Positions 42,085 through 51,927 are shown, numbered from the stretch's first letter. The stretch is DNA of 64,000 bases from Haliea salexigens DSM 19537 (GCF_000423125.1 NZ_AUHJ01000005.1:62001-126000); one strand, 5' to 3'. Numbers and translations: made by a program. The notes: a model not told the origin generated them from the sequence alone.

Positions 42085-42840
42085 ATGCGCGAGTGTAGCG
42101 ATATTTTGGCCGAACTGGAATCCTGGTACGCCAGGGAATCCACCCGGCACCTGCACGCAACGGTGCAGGAGGCCCTGGAGCCATTGCTGGAAACCGCCTT
42201 TGGCTACCATCTCCTGCAGATTGGCCACACCCGCGATCAGCCTTTATACGGCAATAGCCGCATCAGGCACCGCGCCTATCTGGCGCCAGCGCAAGGGGCA
42301 GCGGTTTCCCTTATTGCCCAGCACGACGAGTTGCCGATAGAAAGCGACAGCGTCGATGTCGTGATTGCGCATCACAGCCTTGATTTCACCCAGCGGCCGC
42401 ACGAAGTGCTGCGCGAGTTACAGCGCGTGCTCACGCCCCACGGGCAGCTATTGCTGGTGGGTTTCAACCCGCTGGCCGCAGGGTGCGGTGTACGCCGGCT
42501 GCGGGGCCTCGCGGGGCACCCCCTGTGGCAGGCGCTGTCGCCCGTAAGCGCTCGCAGGTTGCTGGACTGGCTGCGCCTGCTGGGCCTGGAAATCCAGTCG
42601 CTGCGCTACCTGCACCCGTTACCCGTGACAGGGCAGGGGCGTATCGCCCGCTACGCGCAGCAGGCCAATCAGTGGAGCCAGAAAATACCCTTGCCGCTTG
42701 GCGAGCTTTACCTGGTGCACGCCGTCAAGCAGGTGGGCGGGCGCGTGTTGCCGGTGCGTCGCTCGCTGCAGGGCCCGCGCTTGATCGGGCTGACGGTGCC
42801 CAAGCCAGCGGCAGCACCACGTGGAGACCACGCAGCGTGA
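42085..42840 (+). CDS. YafS-like SAM-dependent methyltransferase
   Basis: Class I methyltransferase resembling E. coli YafS, also encoded between gloB and rnhA. Motifs: [29 protein letters not shown][17 protein letters not shown]. ATG 42085 (GGGA just upstream) gives 251 aa; an in-frame ATG at 42007 would leave two bases between its start and gloB's. A promoter-like pair TTCAAA/TAACAT (42013-42040) also favours the later start. The glycine-rich SAM loop is degenerate, so activity is uncertain. Confidence 0.82.
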   Translation: MRECSDILAELESWYARESTRHLHATVQEALEPLLETAFGYHLLQIGHTRDQPLYGNSRIRHRAYLAPAQGAAVSLIAQHDELPIESDSVDVVIAHHSLDFTQRPHEVLRELQRVLTPHGQLLLVGFNPLAAGCGVRRLRGLAGHPLWQALSPVSARRLLDWLRLLGLEIQSLRYLHPLPVTGQGRIARYAQQANQWSQKIPLPLGELYLVHAVKQVGGRVLPVRRSLQGPRLIGLTVPKPAAAPRGDHAA

Positions 42841-43280
42841 AGCAGGTCGAAATATTCACCGACGGCGCGTGTCGCGGGAACCCCGGGCCAGGCGGTTGGG
42901 GCGCACTGCTGCGCTTTGCGGGCCGTGAGCGGCAGCTGTATGGCGGCGCTGCGGAAACCACCAATAACCGCATGGAACTGCAGGCCGCCATTGAGGCCCT
43001 GCGCGCGCTCAAGGAACCCTGCGAGGTCAACCTGACCACGGACTCCGTGTATGTGCGCGACGGTATTACCAAGTGGCTTCCCAACTGGAAGCAGAAAAAC
43101 TGGAAGACGGCGGCACGCCAGCCGGTCAAGAATGTCGATCTCTGGCAGGCGCTGGATGAACAGAACCAGCGTCATCGTATTCAGTGGCACTGGGTCAAAG
43201 GCCACAGCGGTCATCGGGAAAACGAGATTGCCGACCAGCTGGCCAATCGGGGTATCGACGAGCTACTACATAAAACCTGA
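42837..43280 (+). CDS. rnhA: ribonuclease HI
   Basis: Cleaves RNA in RNA-DNA hybrids. GTG 42837 overlaps the preceding TGA (GTGA) and gives 147 aa; the much longer open frame upstream lies in another frame of the methyltransferase. Catalytic acids are visible: Asp in [14 protein letters not shown], Glu in [13 protein letters not shown], Asp in TTDSVYV and Asp in [17 protein letters not shown] is the handle/active-site loop. Lies 16 bases before dnaQ in the same direction, unlike the divergent arrangement in E. coli. Confidence 0.96.
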   Translation: MKQVEIFTDGACRGNPGPGGWGALLRFAGRERQLYGGAAETTNNRMELQAAIEALRALKEPCEVNLTTDSVYVRDGITKWLPNWKQKNWKTAARQPVKNVDLWQALDEQNQRHRIQWHWVKGHSGHRENEIADQLANRGIDELLHKT

Positions 43281-43296
43281 ACAACGGAAGCACACT

Positions 43297-44022
43297 GTGA
43301 GACTGATTGTACTGGACACAGAGACCACTGGCCTGGAAGTCAGCCAGGGGCACCGCATCATCGAAATTGGTTGCGTGGAACTGGTCAACCGGCGTTTGAC
43401 GGGAAACCATTTCCACCGTTACATCAATCCGGAGCGCGACATTGACCAGGGCGCGATAGAGGTGCACGGCATTACCCGCGAATCCCTGGCCGACAAGCCG
43501 GTATTTGCACAGGTGGCCGCAGATTTCCTCGAGTTCGTGCGCGGCGCGGAGCTGGTCATCCACAACGCGCCCTTCGATCTCGGCTTTCTGGATGCGGAAC
43601 TGCGACGGCTGGATGACAATCACCCGGGGCTTGACCAGTGGTGTACGGTCACCGACACCCTGGTCATGGCGCGCCGGCGCCATCCCGGGCAGCGCAACAA
43701 CCTCGATGCGCTGTGCAACCGCTACACCGTGGACAATTCCCAGCGCGATTTGCACGGCGCCCTGTTGGACGCCGAAATCCTGGCGGATGTCTACCTGGCG
43801 ATGACCGGTGGACAGACCACGTTTCAGCTTGCCGACAACGGTCCCGGCGAGGAGGGCGGCAGTGGCCACAGCGAGGGGATTCGGCGCCTGCCCGCCCAGC
43901 GCCAGCCTTTGCCGGTGATCAGGGCCAGCGCAGAGGAGCTCGCGGCACACGAAGCTCAGCTGGAGGCGATTGAGCGCAGCAGTGGTGGCAGGGTGGTCTG
44001 GCGGGAGGTTTTTCCAGCATGA
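43297..44022 (+). CDS. dnaQ: DNA polymerase III epsilon subunit
   Basis: 3'-5' proofreading exonuclease of the replicative polymerase. GTG 43297 with ACGGAAG upstream gives 241 aa. ExoI DTETTG, ExoII HNAPFDLGFLD and ExoIII HGALLDAEILADVY are complete (DEDDh type). The C-terminal tail after about residue 180 would bind the alpha subunit. The stop overlaps nudC as ATGA. Part of methyltransferase-rnhA-dnaQ-nudC-sohB. Confidence 0.96.
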   Translation: MRLIVLDTETTGLEVSQGHRIIEIGCVELVNRRLTGNHFHRYINPERDIDQGAIEVHGITRESLADKPVFAQVAADFLEFVRGAELVIHNAPFDLGFLDAELRRLDDNHPGLDQWCTVTDTLVMARRRHPGQRNNLDALCNRYTVDNSQRDLHGALLDAEILADVYLAMTGGQTTFQLADNGPGEEGGSGHSEGIRRLPAQRQPLPVIRASAEELAAHEAQLEAIERSSGGRVVWREVFPA

Positions 44023-44834
44023 GTGTTGAATTTCACAATCGCGCGCCGCAATCCATCGAAGGCGCGCTGCACCTGGTGTTCCAGGGCGGGCAGCTGGTGA
44101 GCGACATGCACACGGAACCCCTGCTGCCCCGCGCTGAGCTGCAGCAACTGGGCTGGCTGGTGGTGCGCGAGCAGTTCCTTGGCTACTGGCACGGCCGCCC
44201 GTGTTTTGCGGTGGAAATTGATGCCGGCATCGAGCCGGACCCCATGCGTTTCGTGCGTGGCAGCCTGTATCAGTTGCTGGGCCGGGTTGATGATGGCCTG
44301 TTCGCACTGGCCGGGCGCGCGGCACAGCTGCTGGCCTGGGAGCGCGACCACCAGTACTGTGGGCGCTGCGGTGCCGCGATGGTTGTGGATATCGGCGAGC
44401 GCGCCATGCGCTGTACGCCCTGTGCGACCATCAACTACCCCCGCATCAATCCCTGCGTGATCACGCTGGTGACTCACGGCGAGGAGCTCCTGCTGGCGCG
44501 CAATGCCAACTTCCCGGGCAAGATGTACAGCACGCTTGCCGGGTTTATTGAAGCGGGTGAAAGCGCCGAGGATACCCTGCACCGCGAGGTGCGCGAGGAA
44601 GTGGGCGTGGAGGTGACGCGGCTGCGCTACTTCGGGTCGCAGTCCTGGCCCTTTCCCAGCCAGCTCATGCTCGGCTATTTTGCCGACTATGCGGGAGGCG
44701 ACATTGTCTGTGAGCCGGGCGAGATCGCCGACGCACGCTGGTTCCATTACAGTGCTCTGCCGCAAGTGCCGCCGCCCAGTTCCATTGCAGGGCAACTCAT
44801 TCGTCACTACATCAGCGAACTAACACGGGAGTAA
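44019..44834 (+). CDS. nudC: NAD+ diphosphatase / NADH pyrophosphatase
   Basis: Hydrolyses NAD(H) and removes NAD caps from RNA. 271 aa. The zinc ribbon is CGRCGAAM ... CTPC, followed by NYPRINPCVI. The Nudix box runs GFIEAGESAEDTLHREVREE, and the NudC-specific SQSWPFPSQLM follows. The start overlaps dnaQ; sohB follows after four bases. Confidence 0.94.
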   Translation: MSVEFHNRAPQSIEGALHLVFQGGQLVSDMHTEPLLPRAELQQLGWLVVREQFLGYWHGRPCFAVEIDAGIEPDPMRFVRGSLYQLLGRVDDGLFALAGRAAQLLAWERDHQYCGRCGAAMVVDIGERAMRCTPCATINYPRINPCVITLVTHGEELLLARNANFPGKMYSTLAGFIEAGESAEDTLHREVREEVGVEVTRLRYFGSQSWPFPSQLMLGYFADYAGGDIVCEPGEIADARWFHYSALPQVPPPSSIAGQLIRHYISELTRE

Positions 44835-44838
44835 CCCC

Positions 44839-45894
44839 TTGGAGCACGTATATCAGTACGGTCTTTTTCTGGCCCAGACACTTACCTTCGTAATTGCGGC
44901 ACTCCTGCTGGTCGCGGGCCTTGTGGCGCTCGGCCAGCGCCACAAGGCGCGGGCAGAAGGGCACATCGAAATCCATAAGGTGAATGACAAGTACAAGGAC
45001 ATCGCGGACGCGATGCGCACCGCCATGACCGACCCGGTGCTGCAGAAAGTGGCTGAAAAGGCCCGCCAGAAAGTGAAAAAGGCCGAAGCCAAGGCCGCCA
45101 AGAAGCGCGCCAAGAAACCAGAATCAACTGAAGAAAAGCATCGTAATAAATTGTTTATACTGGATTTTGACGGTGACATAAAAGCCAGTGCCTGTGACCA
45201 GCTACGCGAAGAGATTTCCGCTGTATTGCCGCATGTGGACGAGGGCGATGAGATTCTGCTGCGCCTGGAGAGCCCGGGCGGCATGGTACACGGCTACGGC
45301 CTTGCCGCCAGTCAGCTACAGCGGATTACCGATGCAGGCGCGCAATTGACCGTGGCCGTCGACAAAGTGGCGGCCAGCGGCGGTTATATGATGGCCTGCG
45401 TTGCCCAGCGCATCATTGCTGCGCCGTTCGCCATTCTGGGTTCCATTGGCGTGCTGGCACAATTGCCCAACTTCCACCGGCTGCTGAAAAAGCACGATAT
45501 CGATTTCGAGCTGCTCACAGCGGGGGAATACAAGCGCACTTTGACCCTGTTCGGCGAAAATACCGACAAGGGCCGGGAAAAGTTCATTGAAGACCTGGAG
45601 AAAACCCACACCTTGTTCAAAGCATTTGTCAGCGAAAACAGGCCCTCGCTGGACATTGAGCAGGTCGCCACCGGCGAGGTCTGGTATGGGCGTGAGGCGG
45701 TCGCGATGGGCCTTGTCGATGCGGTGCAGACCAGTGATGCCTTTGTGCAGGCCCAGCTGGAGGAGCGGGATGTATTCGAAGTGTCTTACGTGGAGCGCAA
45801 GAACTGGCAGGACAAGCTGGGCATGGCGGCACAAGGCGCCGTCGAGCGGGGTTTATTGAAGCTGTGGCAATACAACCGCGGGCCTCACGCCTAG
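44839..45894 (+). CDS. sohB: inner-membrane S49 peptidase SohB
   Basis: Signal-peptide-peptidase-A-like serine protease with a Ser-Lys dyad. 351 aa from TTG 44839. One N-terminal membrane span (about 10-32), a highly charged Lys/Ala-rich linker (about 70-100), then the protease domain with LESPGGMVHGYGLA, the nucleophile Ser in VAASGGYMMAC and the Lys in AGEYKRTLTLF. Convergent with cti, 15 bases apart. Confidence 0.93.
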   Translation: MEHVYQYGLFLAQTLTFVIAALLLVAGLVALGQRHKARAEGHIEIHKVNDKYKDIADAMRTAMTDPVLQKVAEKARQKVKKAEAKAAKKRAKKPESTEEKHRNKLFILDFDGDIKASACDQLREEISAVLPHVDEGDEILLRLESPGGMVHGYGLAASQLQRITDAGAQLTVAVDKVAASGGYMMACVAQRIIAAPFAILGSIGVLAQLPNFHRLLKKHDIDFELLTAGEYKRTLTLFGENTDKGREKFIEDLEKTHTLFKAFVSENRPSLDIEQVATGEVWYGREAVAMGLVDAVQTSDAFVQAQLEERDVFEVSYVERKNWQDKLGMAAQGAVERGLLKLWQYNRGPHA

Positions 45895-45909
45895 GCCACG
45901 CGGCACGCT

Positions 45910-48177
45910 CTAATAGCCCAGGTAGCGATTGTAATCCAGCACGCCGGCGGCCAGCCCGTCCTGTTCTCGGTAGAGTGTGTGCAGGCGGTCGCTGACCGAC
46001 CAGAACCAGGGCGAATTGCGCCGTACCCCGTAGCGCTGGCGCAATAGCTGGAAGTCTTCTTCCGCCTGCATGCCCAGGATATCGTTGACGAACAGGGGCA
46101 CCTGTTTTTCGTGTACCTGGAAAAACTGGTTGGGGTGGGCGCCGATAAGCCCGGCAACTACCGTCACCGCGTCCTCTTTCGGCAGGCGGCGTTCTTCCTC
46201 GCGGAACAGCTGTGCGATGTTACTGTACCCGGCATCGTGCAACAGCGTATAGGCTTCATCACGCCCCGGCCCGATGACGTTCACGAAGCTCACCGCGGGC
46301 AGGAAGCTGTTGTGCTCACCGCGTGCGCTTATCAGGGTCTCGAAGGCCGCTGCCATTTCCGCGCTGGCGGTACGTCGGTAGTCAAAGGACGGCGCCTGCG
46401 CCCCGTGCAGGCGCTTGCGCATCCAGCCCAGGAATTCGGCTTTCGGATCTTCCGAGGTGAAGCTCAGGCTGGTCTCTCGCTGCATCGCGTCGCTGCGCAC
46501 GAAAGGGTGTTCGCGGGCCGAATCGGGGGCGTTCCGGTACCAGTGCTCCCACAGTGCCTGACGCCGGTTTGCCGGCAGGAACATGAGGAAGTTCAGCTCA
46601 CCCTCCATGCGCAGGAAGTCCATGTACAGCCGTGACTCCAGTTGATGCGAGGCGGCCCCGTAGACGTCGAAGTTCGCCACCAGCAGGTAGTGAATGCGCT
46701 CCAGCAGAGAATAGGTGATGAACCATGCGGTTTTCGGCGTCTCGCCCACGAAACCCTTGACGACGGAAGCGGTGTCCACGTGGCGCGCGATGGTCAGTGC
46801 CGCATTGGGGTTGTCGCCATCACCATCCCAGATCACCTCCTGGCCAGGCCGGCGACCCTGCTCCACGTACTGCCGCTCAAGATAGTCTGCTTTGGCGCGC
46901 ATGTAGCGGGCGTGGCCGCGCGCATAGCGGCGCCATTCGAGCAAATCGATCACCGTGCCCGTGCGTGCCGCCGGCAGTCGCAGGTTGCGGGCCTCGCGCT
47001 CGAGAAAAGCTCCGTCCAGTTCCGGGTCGAGTTCGTCCGGGTCCATGAACATCACCCAGAAGCGGTCGTCAATCACATTCAGGGCAATTTGCCCACGGCA
47101 TACCGGCCCCTTGATAAAGTTCATGATGGTGAACTCGGCTTCCTCCAGCAGGAAGCGATAGCGCGAGCGCACGGGCAGGGCGGCAAAAGTTGTAAACGGA
47201 TTGCCGGCCGTGTTTTCGTCGTAGCCGGGCACCTTGTCGACCGCATAGTCGGGCGAGAGAAACAGTGACTGATACCAGGCGCGGCGCTCGGCATCAAACC
47301 GGTAGGGCTGGTGGCTTTTTGCGGCCACGATAATCGGCATCGCCTGGAGGCGGTAAAAAAACGTCTTGCGACCCGGGTCGTCAAAGGGGCGCCGGGTTGT
47401 CAGTAGATCGATGGGCTCCCCCGGCGGTGTGGCCGAGCGCACCAGCCTGAACCACCGCGGGCGGTCATCTGCCTGTAAATAGAGCGTCGCCAGGAACAGG
47501 TGTTCGTAAACATACCGCGCCATCAGCCGTGACTTGTTATCGTCGCCATTGAGGAACTGCTCCCAGGCCGCGAGCTCTGTCTGTAACGCGGGAGAGAGCG
47601 GTCCCTGTTTAAGGGCCGGCGCTCCAGCGTCCAGCCAGCTAACCAGTGTGGCGTGCTCGTCCGGTTGCAGTGCGGGCAGGCCATAAGGCATTCCCCACAG
47701 GGGGAATTCACTGGCGAACTGGTCAAAGTCGCCCGGTTTGGCACATTGCTGATCGCGGTGCAGGCGAAAGTCGAAGCCCTCGGGCAACGGGCCGTTGGGC
47801 GGCAGGGGGTTCGCCTGCTTCAAATCCAGCATGCGGCGCAGTACGCCGGCAGCGGGCTCCGACGCGTTGAGGACGGGGTAAAACCCTTTCTTGCGCCAGG
47901 CTCGTTCGCCCTGCACGTCATCGAACAGGCGGGTGAGGTCGCCCGCAAGCAGGCGCGTGGAGTCGTACACCAGCGTCTGGCTGCCGCCCCGCACCAGCCC
48001 TTCGTGCGCTTCCATTTTCAACTGACAGGGTGCGTCGTAACAGGCGTGGCAAACCACACAGCGCTGCTCGATCAGCTGATGTGCCTGGCTGGCCAGACTC
48101 TCTGCACCGACGACTGCGCTGCTGAGCAGCCCGAGTACTATGGCGAGCAAACCATTACTGCGCAGGTTCACAATCAC
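45910..48177 (-). CDS. cti: fatty acid cis/trans isomerase
   Basis: Periplasmic heme c enzyme that turns cis-unsaturated membrane fatty acids to trans without hydrolysis, a solvent and heat stress response. 755 aa, typical for Cti. Signal peptide (about 1-25) and the heme motif CVVCH near residue 40, followed by the characteristic CYDAPCQLK. Starts at GTG 48177 or GTG 48171. Its upstream neighbour on the same strand is a small membrane protein whose end overlaps this start. Confidence 0.93.
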   Translation of the reverse strand: MIVNLRSNGLLAIVLGLLSSAVVGAESLASQAHQLIEQRCVVCHACYDAPCQLKMEAHEGLVRGGSQTLVYDSTRLLAGDLTRLFDDVQGERAWRKKGFYPVLNASEPAAGVLRRMLDLKQANPLPPNGPLPEGFDFRLHRDQQCAKPGDFDQFASEFPLWGMPYGLPALQPDEHATLVSWLDAGAPALKQGPLSPALQTELAAWEQFLNGDDNKSRLMARYVYEHLFLATLYLQADDRPRWFRLVRSATPPGEPIDLLTTRRPFDDPGRKTFFYRLQAMPIIVAAKSHQPYRFDAERRAWYQSLFLSPDYAVDKVPGYDENTAGNPFTTFAALPVRSRYRFLLEEAEFTIMNFIKGPVCRGQIALNVIDDRFWVMFMDPDELDPELDGAFLEREARNLRLPAARTGTVIDLLEWRRYARGHARYMRAKADYLERQYVEQGRRPGQEVIWDGDGDNPNAALTIARHVDTASVVKGFVGETPKTAWFITYSLLERIHYLLVANFDVYGAASHQLESRLYMDFLRMEGELNFLMFLPANRRQALWEHWYRNAPDSAREHPFVRSDAMQRETSLSFTSEDPKAEFLGWMRKRLHGAQAPSFDYRRTASAEMAAAFETLISARGEHNSFLPAVSFVNVIGPGRDEAYTLLHDAGYSNIAQLFREEERRLPKEDAVTVVAGLIGAHPNQFFQVHEKQVPLFVNDILGMQAEEDFQLLRQRYGVRRNSPWFWSVSDRLHTLYREQDGLAAGVLDYNRYLGY

Positions 48178-48373
48178 CCCGCTGTATGATGGCCCGGTTT
48201 ACCAGCGCGTCCTGATCACCGGATTCATCAGCGAGTACAGCGGCTCCCATGTCCTGATTCAGCGCGCTGCAGGGGTCCGGCTCGGGCTCGGTGGTCAGCC
48301 AGGCCAGCACTGCAATGATCAACAATACCGCCACCAGTGACAGCAGGGATAGATACCAGGGATTTTTGAGCAT
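48155..48373 (-). CDS. small membrane protein upstream of cti
   Basis: 72 aa. One N-terminal hydrophobic span (about 6-28, LSLLSLVAVLLIIAVLAWL) then a polar, probably periplasmic tail with two cysteines (DPCSALNQD and RGDCEP). Not a lipobox. Overlaps the start of cti by 23 bases, so it is probably co-transcribed. I do not recognise a family; the hydrophobic segment and operon position make it plausible. Confidence 0.6.
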   Translation of the reverse strand: MLKNPWYLSLLSLVAVLLIIAVLAWLTTEPEPDPCSALNQDMGAAVLADESGDQDALVNRAIIQRGDCEPAQ

Positions 48374-48454
48374 GGTCAGGCTGACTCAGGGTTGGTGTAG
48401 GCCGATGATAGCACGCATACTGTGCGTCCTCCCGCACCGACCCGACGGCTTCAC

Positions 48455-49072
48455 ATGGATATAAGCAGCTTCATCTACAGCCTGGATCTGATTGGGGTAG
48501 GGGTGTTTGCCATCAGCGGTGCGCTGGCCGCAGCGGAAAAGCGTCTGGATATTCTGGGCTTCCTGCTGTTTGGAACGATCACGGGTATTGGTGGCGGCAC
48601 CCTGCGTGACCTGCTGCTGCACACTGGAGAGGTGTTCTGGATCGGGGATACGGCGTATCTGTGGATGTGCATTGGCGCGGGCGTAGCCACCTGGTTCCTC
48701 GCTCACCTGTTTGTTTCACTGCGCCGTGTGTTGCTGTGGGCCGATGCACTGGGGCTGGCCCTGTTTTCGGTGCTTGGCACCCAGAAAGCACTGGCCTTCG
48801 ACGCGCCGCTTCTGGTCGCCATTGGTATGGGCATGATGACGGCCACATTCGGCTCGCTGATTCGCGACGGACTGCTGGGCCGCCCACCGGTGCTGCTTGA
48901 GCCCGACATCTACGTAACGGCAGCGGCACTGGGGGCGGTCAGCTATGTGGTGCTGGAGTCGCAACCCTGGGCGCAGGAGGTGGCACTGCCGCTGGCGGTG
49001 GCCGCAGCATTCAGCTTGCGCGCCGCGGCGATTCTTTTCGACCTGCGCTTGCCCAAATACCCCCCAGAGTAG
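48455..49072 (+). CDS. TRIC/UPF0126 family membrane channel (YicG-like)
   Basis: 205 aa from ATG 48455. Seven hydrophobic segments in a duplicated arrangement: GIGGGTLRDLLL in the first half and ATFGSLIRDGLLG in the second, the paired glycine/RD motifs of bacterial homologues of trimeric intracellular cation channels. Likely a cation or small-solute channel; the physiological substrate is unknown. Convergent with rimK, 14 bases apart. Confidence 0.88.
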   Translation: MDISSFIYSLDLIGVGVFAISGALAAAEKRLDILGFLLFGTITGIGGGTLRDLLLHTGEVFWIGDTAYLWMCIGAGVATWFLAHLFVSLRRVLLWADALGLALFSVLGTQKALAFDAPLLVAIGMGMMTATFGSLIRDGLLGRPPVLLEPDIYVTAAALGAVSYVVLESQPWAQEVALPLAVAAAFSLRAAAILFDLRLPKYPPE

Positions 49073-49086
49073 CTTGACGGCAGGCC

Positions 49087-50004
49087 TCAGCCTTTGCCGG
49101 TGGGCTTGTTGGGGCCAGCCTGTGAGTCTTTCTCCAGATATTCGATAATCTTGTTCGCGATATCGATACCGGTGGCCTTCTCGATGCCTTCCAGGCCAGG
49201 GGAGGAGTTCACCTCGATGACCAGCGGGCCGTGACTGGAACGCAGGATATCCACGCCGGCCAGATCCAGCCCCATGACCCGCGCCGCTTTCACCGCCAGG
49301 CGCCGCTCTTCGGGGCGCAGTTTGATCACCTCGGCGGTGCCGCCGCGGTGCAGGTTGGAACGGTATTCGCCTTTCACCGCCTTGCGTTGCATGGCGGCGA
49401 TGACTTTGTCACCCACCACAAAACAGCGAATATCCGAACCACCCGCCTCGCGGATGAACTCCTGCACCAGAAAGTCGGATCCGATGCCGCGGAAGGCGTT
49501 GATCAGCGCTTCTGCCGCTTTCTTCGTTTCAGCCAGTAACACCCCATTGCCGTGGGTGCTTTCGGTGAGCTTGAGGATCAGGGGCGCGCCGCCAACCGAT
49601 TCAATCAACTTGTCGGTGGCCCGCGCCGAGTGGGCGTAACTGGTGATGGGCTGGCCGATACCGCGGCGGGCGAGCAGCTGGTGTGCGCGCAGTTTGTCAC
49701 GTGAGCGGGTGATGGCAATCGACTCATTCAGGGAGTACACCTGCGCGACTTCAAACTGACGCAGCACTGCACAGCCATACGACGTAATGCTGGCGCCAAT
49801 GCGCGGGATGACGGCCTCGAAGTCCAGTGCCTCAACCCGTTCTGCGGAGTGCTGGTAGATCACGGTGGGATCATTCGCGGTGATGTTCATGTAGCACTTG
49901 AGGACGTCGATCACACTGACATCATGGCCGCGCGCCGCTGCCGCCTCCACCAGCCGACGAGTGGAGTAGAGCCTGCGATTGCGCGACAGGATGCCAATTT
50001 TCAT
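49087..50004 (-). CDS. rimK: RimK alpha-L-glutamate ligase
   Basis: ATP-grasp ligase that adds glutamates to the C-terminus of ribosomal protein S6 and makes poly-alpha-glutamate in E. coli. 305 aa (E. coli 300). [14 protein letters not shown] opens the protein; [12 protein letters not shown] is the ATP loop, [14 protein letters not shown] the grasp segment and [14 protein letters not shown] the metal/substrate site. No retropepsin-like rimB nearby. Confidence 0.94.
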   Translation of the reverse strand: MKIGILSRNRRLYSTRRLVEAAAARGHDVSVIDVLKCYMNITANDPTVIYQHSAERVEALDFEAVIPRIGASITSYGCAVLRQFEVAQVYSLNESIAITRSRDKLRAHQLLARRGIGQPITSYAHSARATDKLIESVGGAPLILKLTESTHGNGVLLAETKKAAEALINAFRGIGSDFLVQEFIREAGGSDIRCFVVGDKVIAAMQRKAVKGEYRSNLHRGGTAEVIKLRPEERRLAVKAARVMGLDLAGVDILRSSHGPLVIEVNSSPGLEGIEKATGIDIANKIIEYLEKDSQAGPNKPTGKG

Positions 50005-50097
50005 AGGGTGCCCTTGTGAGCCAGAGGAATGTGATACTGGCCTACATGATAGCTGTTCTGTGGAGACTTTGCGCGTACACCTCCCAAGCTGTCGCGC

Positions 50098-51033
50098 TCA
50101 GTAGCCGGCGGTCTTGTCGACCAGCCCCTGCAGGGGCTCACCGCGGGAAAATGCCTGTACATTGGCAATAAAGGGGGCGAGCAGGCGCTCCGTCATATTG
50201 GGGCCACTCCACGAAATATGTGCGCTGAGGCGAATGCCGGGGTGACTGTAGATCCAGTGACCTGCGGGCAGGGGCTCCGGGTCGACAACATCCAGCGAGG
50301 CGCAAGCAAGGTGGCCAGTGTCCAGCGCCGTGCGCAGCGCGCCCTGATCTACCAGGCTCGCACGCGATACGTTCACCAGATGTGCGCCGGGCTTCAGGGC
50401 TGCCAGCGTCTGTGCGTTGATCAGGCCGTCGCTCTCGGGCGTGGCGGGGAGGGCGAGTACCAGGTGATCCGCTTGCGGCAGAAGGCTGTCGAGCTGTTCG
50501 ACCAGTCGCACGCCGGGCATGGGGCTCTCTCGGTGGCGGCGAACGGTTGCCATAACCTGCATATCAAATGCCAGCGCGCGCCGTGCAACCGCCTGACCAA
50601 TGGCGCCAAAACCAACAATACCCAGGGTTTTGCCCTCCAGGCAGCCGAGGTCCGCGGCGTACCAGGAAGCAGGGGGTTCTTTGAGCCAGCGCTCCGGCAA
50701 CTGCTTCTCCCGGGCGAGCATGGTGGCTAGCACCCATTCGGCAATGGGCGTAGCGGTCGCACCTCGGGAGCAGGTGAGTACTGTGTCATCGGCCAGCAGT
50801 GATAGCGGGAACCCATCAATGCCAGTGCCGAACACGTGAATCCAGCGCAGCCCCTGGCATGCCGTAATCAGGGCAGGGAGGTCGCCCCCGCGCACAGTGC
50901 ACAGCAACACATCAGCTGCGAAGGGCTGCAGAGAGCCATCGCCAGAGGGCACCACATACGTATCAACGGCCTGACCTAGCCCCTGCAACTGCTCGCAAAG
51001 GCCGGGTATGTCGTGTTGTAGCGCTATTCGCAT
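50098..51033 (-). CDS. D-2-hydroxyacid dehydrogenase
   Basis: NAD(P)-dependent reductase of 2-oxoacids, 311 aa from ATG 51033, which has AAAGGAG at good distance; the longer upstream frame lies in the EEP gene. Nucleotide loop GFGAIGQAVA, catalytic Arg in NVSRASLVDQ, Glu in VVDPEPLP and His in LSAHISWSGP. Glyoxylate, hydroxypyruvate or phenylpyruvate are possible substrates. Follows the EEP gene by 14 bases. Confidence 0.88.
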   Translation of the reverse strand: MRIALQHDIPGLCEQLQGLGQAVDTYVVPSGDGSLQPFAADVLLCTVRGGDLPALITACQGLRWIHVFGTGIDGFPLSLLADDTVLTCSRGATATPIAEWVLATMLAREKQLPERWLKEPPASWYAADLGCLEGKTLGIVGFGAIGQAVARRALAFDMQVMATVRRHRESPMPGVRLVEQLDSLLPQADHLVLALPATPESDGLINAQTLAALKPGAHLVNVSRASLVDQGALRTALDTGHLACASLDVVDPEPLPAGHWIYSHPGIRLSAHISWSGPNMTERLLAPFIANVQAFSRGEPLQGLVDKTAGY

Positions 51034-51047
51034 GCAAGAATCTCCTT

Positions 51048-51800
51048 TTAAAGTGTAAAGCAACCCAGCAGGGCGGCATGGTCCGACAGATCGCGCCAGT
51101 GGCCGTCTCCCAATCGCTGGCAGCTGACCGCCTGCAGGCCTCGATAGTAAATCCGGTCTACCGGGAACATCGGCGCCCATACCGGGAAGGTGCGCGCATG
51201 TTGTCCGCGCAACGACATGAAAACCTCTTGCAGGTCCAGGTTTGCCTCCAGGTAACGGGCGCCGCGCTGTCGCCAGTCGTTGAAGTCTCCAGCCAGGATA
51301 AGTGGCTCCCCGTGCGGTACGTGAGCCTCTATGCGGCGCACCAGTGTTTGCAACTGCGTGCGTCTTTCACGTTCGAGCAGACCGAGATGTACACAGAGGG
51401 TGTGCAGTCGGGTACCCAGCCGAGGGACTTCGAGAACGCTGTGCAGGATGCTGCGACTCGAACGCGGGAACAGGGAAACGTCGATATTCTCGGAGTCCAG
51501 AATCGGGTAGCGGCTGAGCAGGGCGTTGCCGTGATCTCCCTTGCGGTAAATGGCGTTGCGCGCGTAGGCGAAGTGCGGCCACACCTGATCGGCCAGATAT
51601 TCGAAATGCGGCTCTTCCGGATAGGTGAAGCGTTGCCGACGCCGCGGACTGAACTGCGCCGTGCCATGAACTTCCTGCAGAAACACCAGATCCGCCCCGG
51701 ACTCCACAATCCGTTCCCGGATCCCGTCGAGGATGAAGCGACGGTTACCGCTGCAGAAGCCCTTGTGGATATTGTAAGTGAGAACGCGCAGCTCAGGCAT
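51048..51800 (-). CDS. endonuclease/exonuclease/phosphatase family protein
   Basis: About 250 aa from ATG 51800 (MPELRVLTYNIHKG). The DNase I-like fold is shown by TYNIHKG, catalytic Glu in VFLQEVHG, AGDFNDWR and the terminal SDHAALL. The frame stays open upstream; ATG 51893 would add 31 polar residues, but a promoter-like element at 51900-51927 would start RNA about there, favouring 51800. Substrate may be DNA, phosphoinositide or another phosphodiester. Confidence 0.83.
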   Translation of the reverse strand: MPELRVLTYNIHKGFCSGNRRFILDGIRERIVESGADLVFLQEVHGTAQFSPRRRQRFTYPEEPHFEYLADQVWPHFAYARNAIYRKGDHGNALLSRYPILDSENIDVSLFPRSSRSILHSVLEVPRLGTRLHTLCVHLGLLERERRTQLQTLVRRIEAHVPHGEPLILAGDFNDWRQRGARYLEANLDLQEVFMSLRGQHARTFPVWAPMFPVDRIYYRGLQAVSCQRLGDGHWRDLSDHAALLGCFTL

Positions 51801-51899
51801 CGAGCTATCCGCGGGGGTAGAACTGTTGCCGGCGTGCACCGTGCTGTCTCCTTGGCGCAGTGTGGGACTGGGTGGCTTTGAGCGTTGAGGCATTGCGCC

Positions 51900-51927
51900 A
51901 TTATGCGGACAGTCATTGCTTGCGCAA
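51900..51927 (-). promoter_or_regulatory. sigma70-like promoter for the EEP-dehydrogenase pair
   Basis: On the minus strand TTGCGC (51927-51922), 16 bases, CATAAT (51905-51900). Predicted RNA start near 51893 gives a leader of about 90 bases before ATG 51800. Confidence 0.35.

Noticed and set aside
42483-42836. N-terminal extension of rnhA into the methyltransferase gene
   Set aside because: Arg/Ala/Gly-rich and unlike RNase HI; the GTG at 42837 fits the family and overlaps the previous stop.
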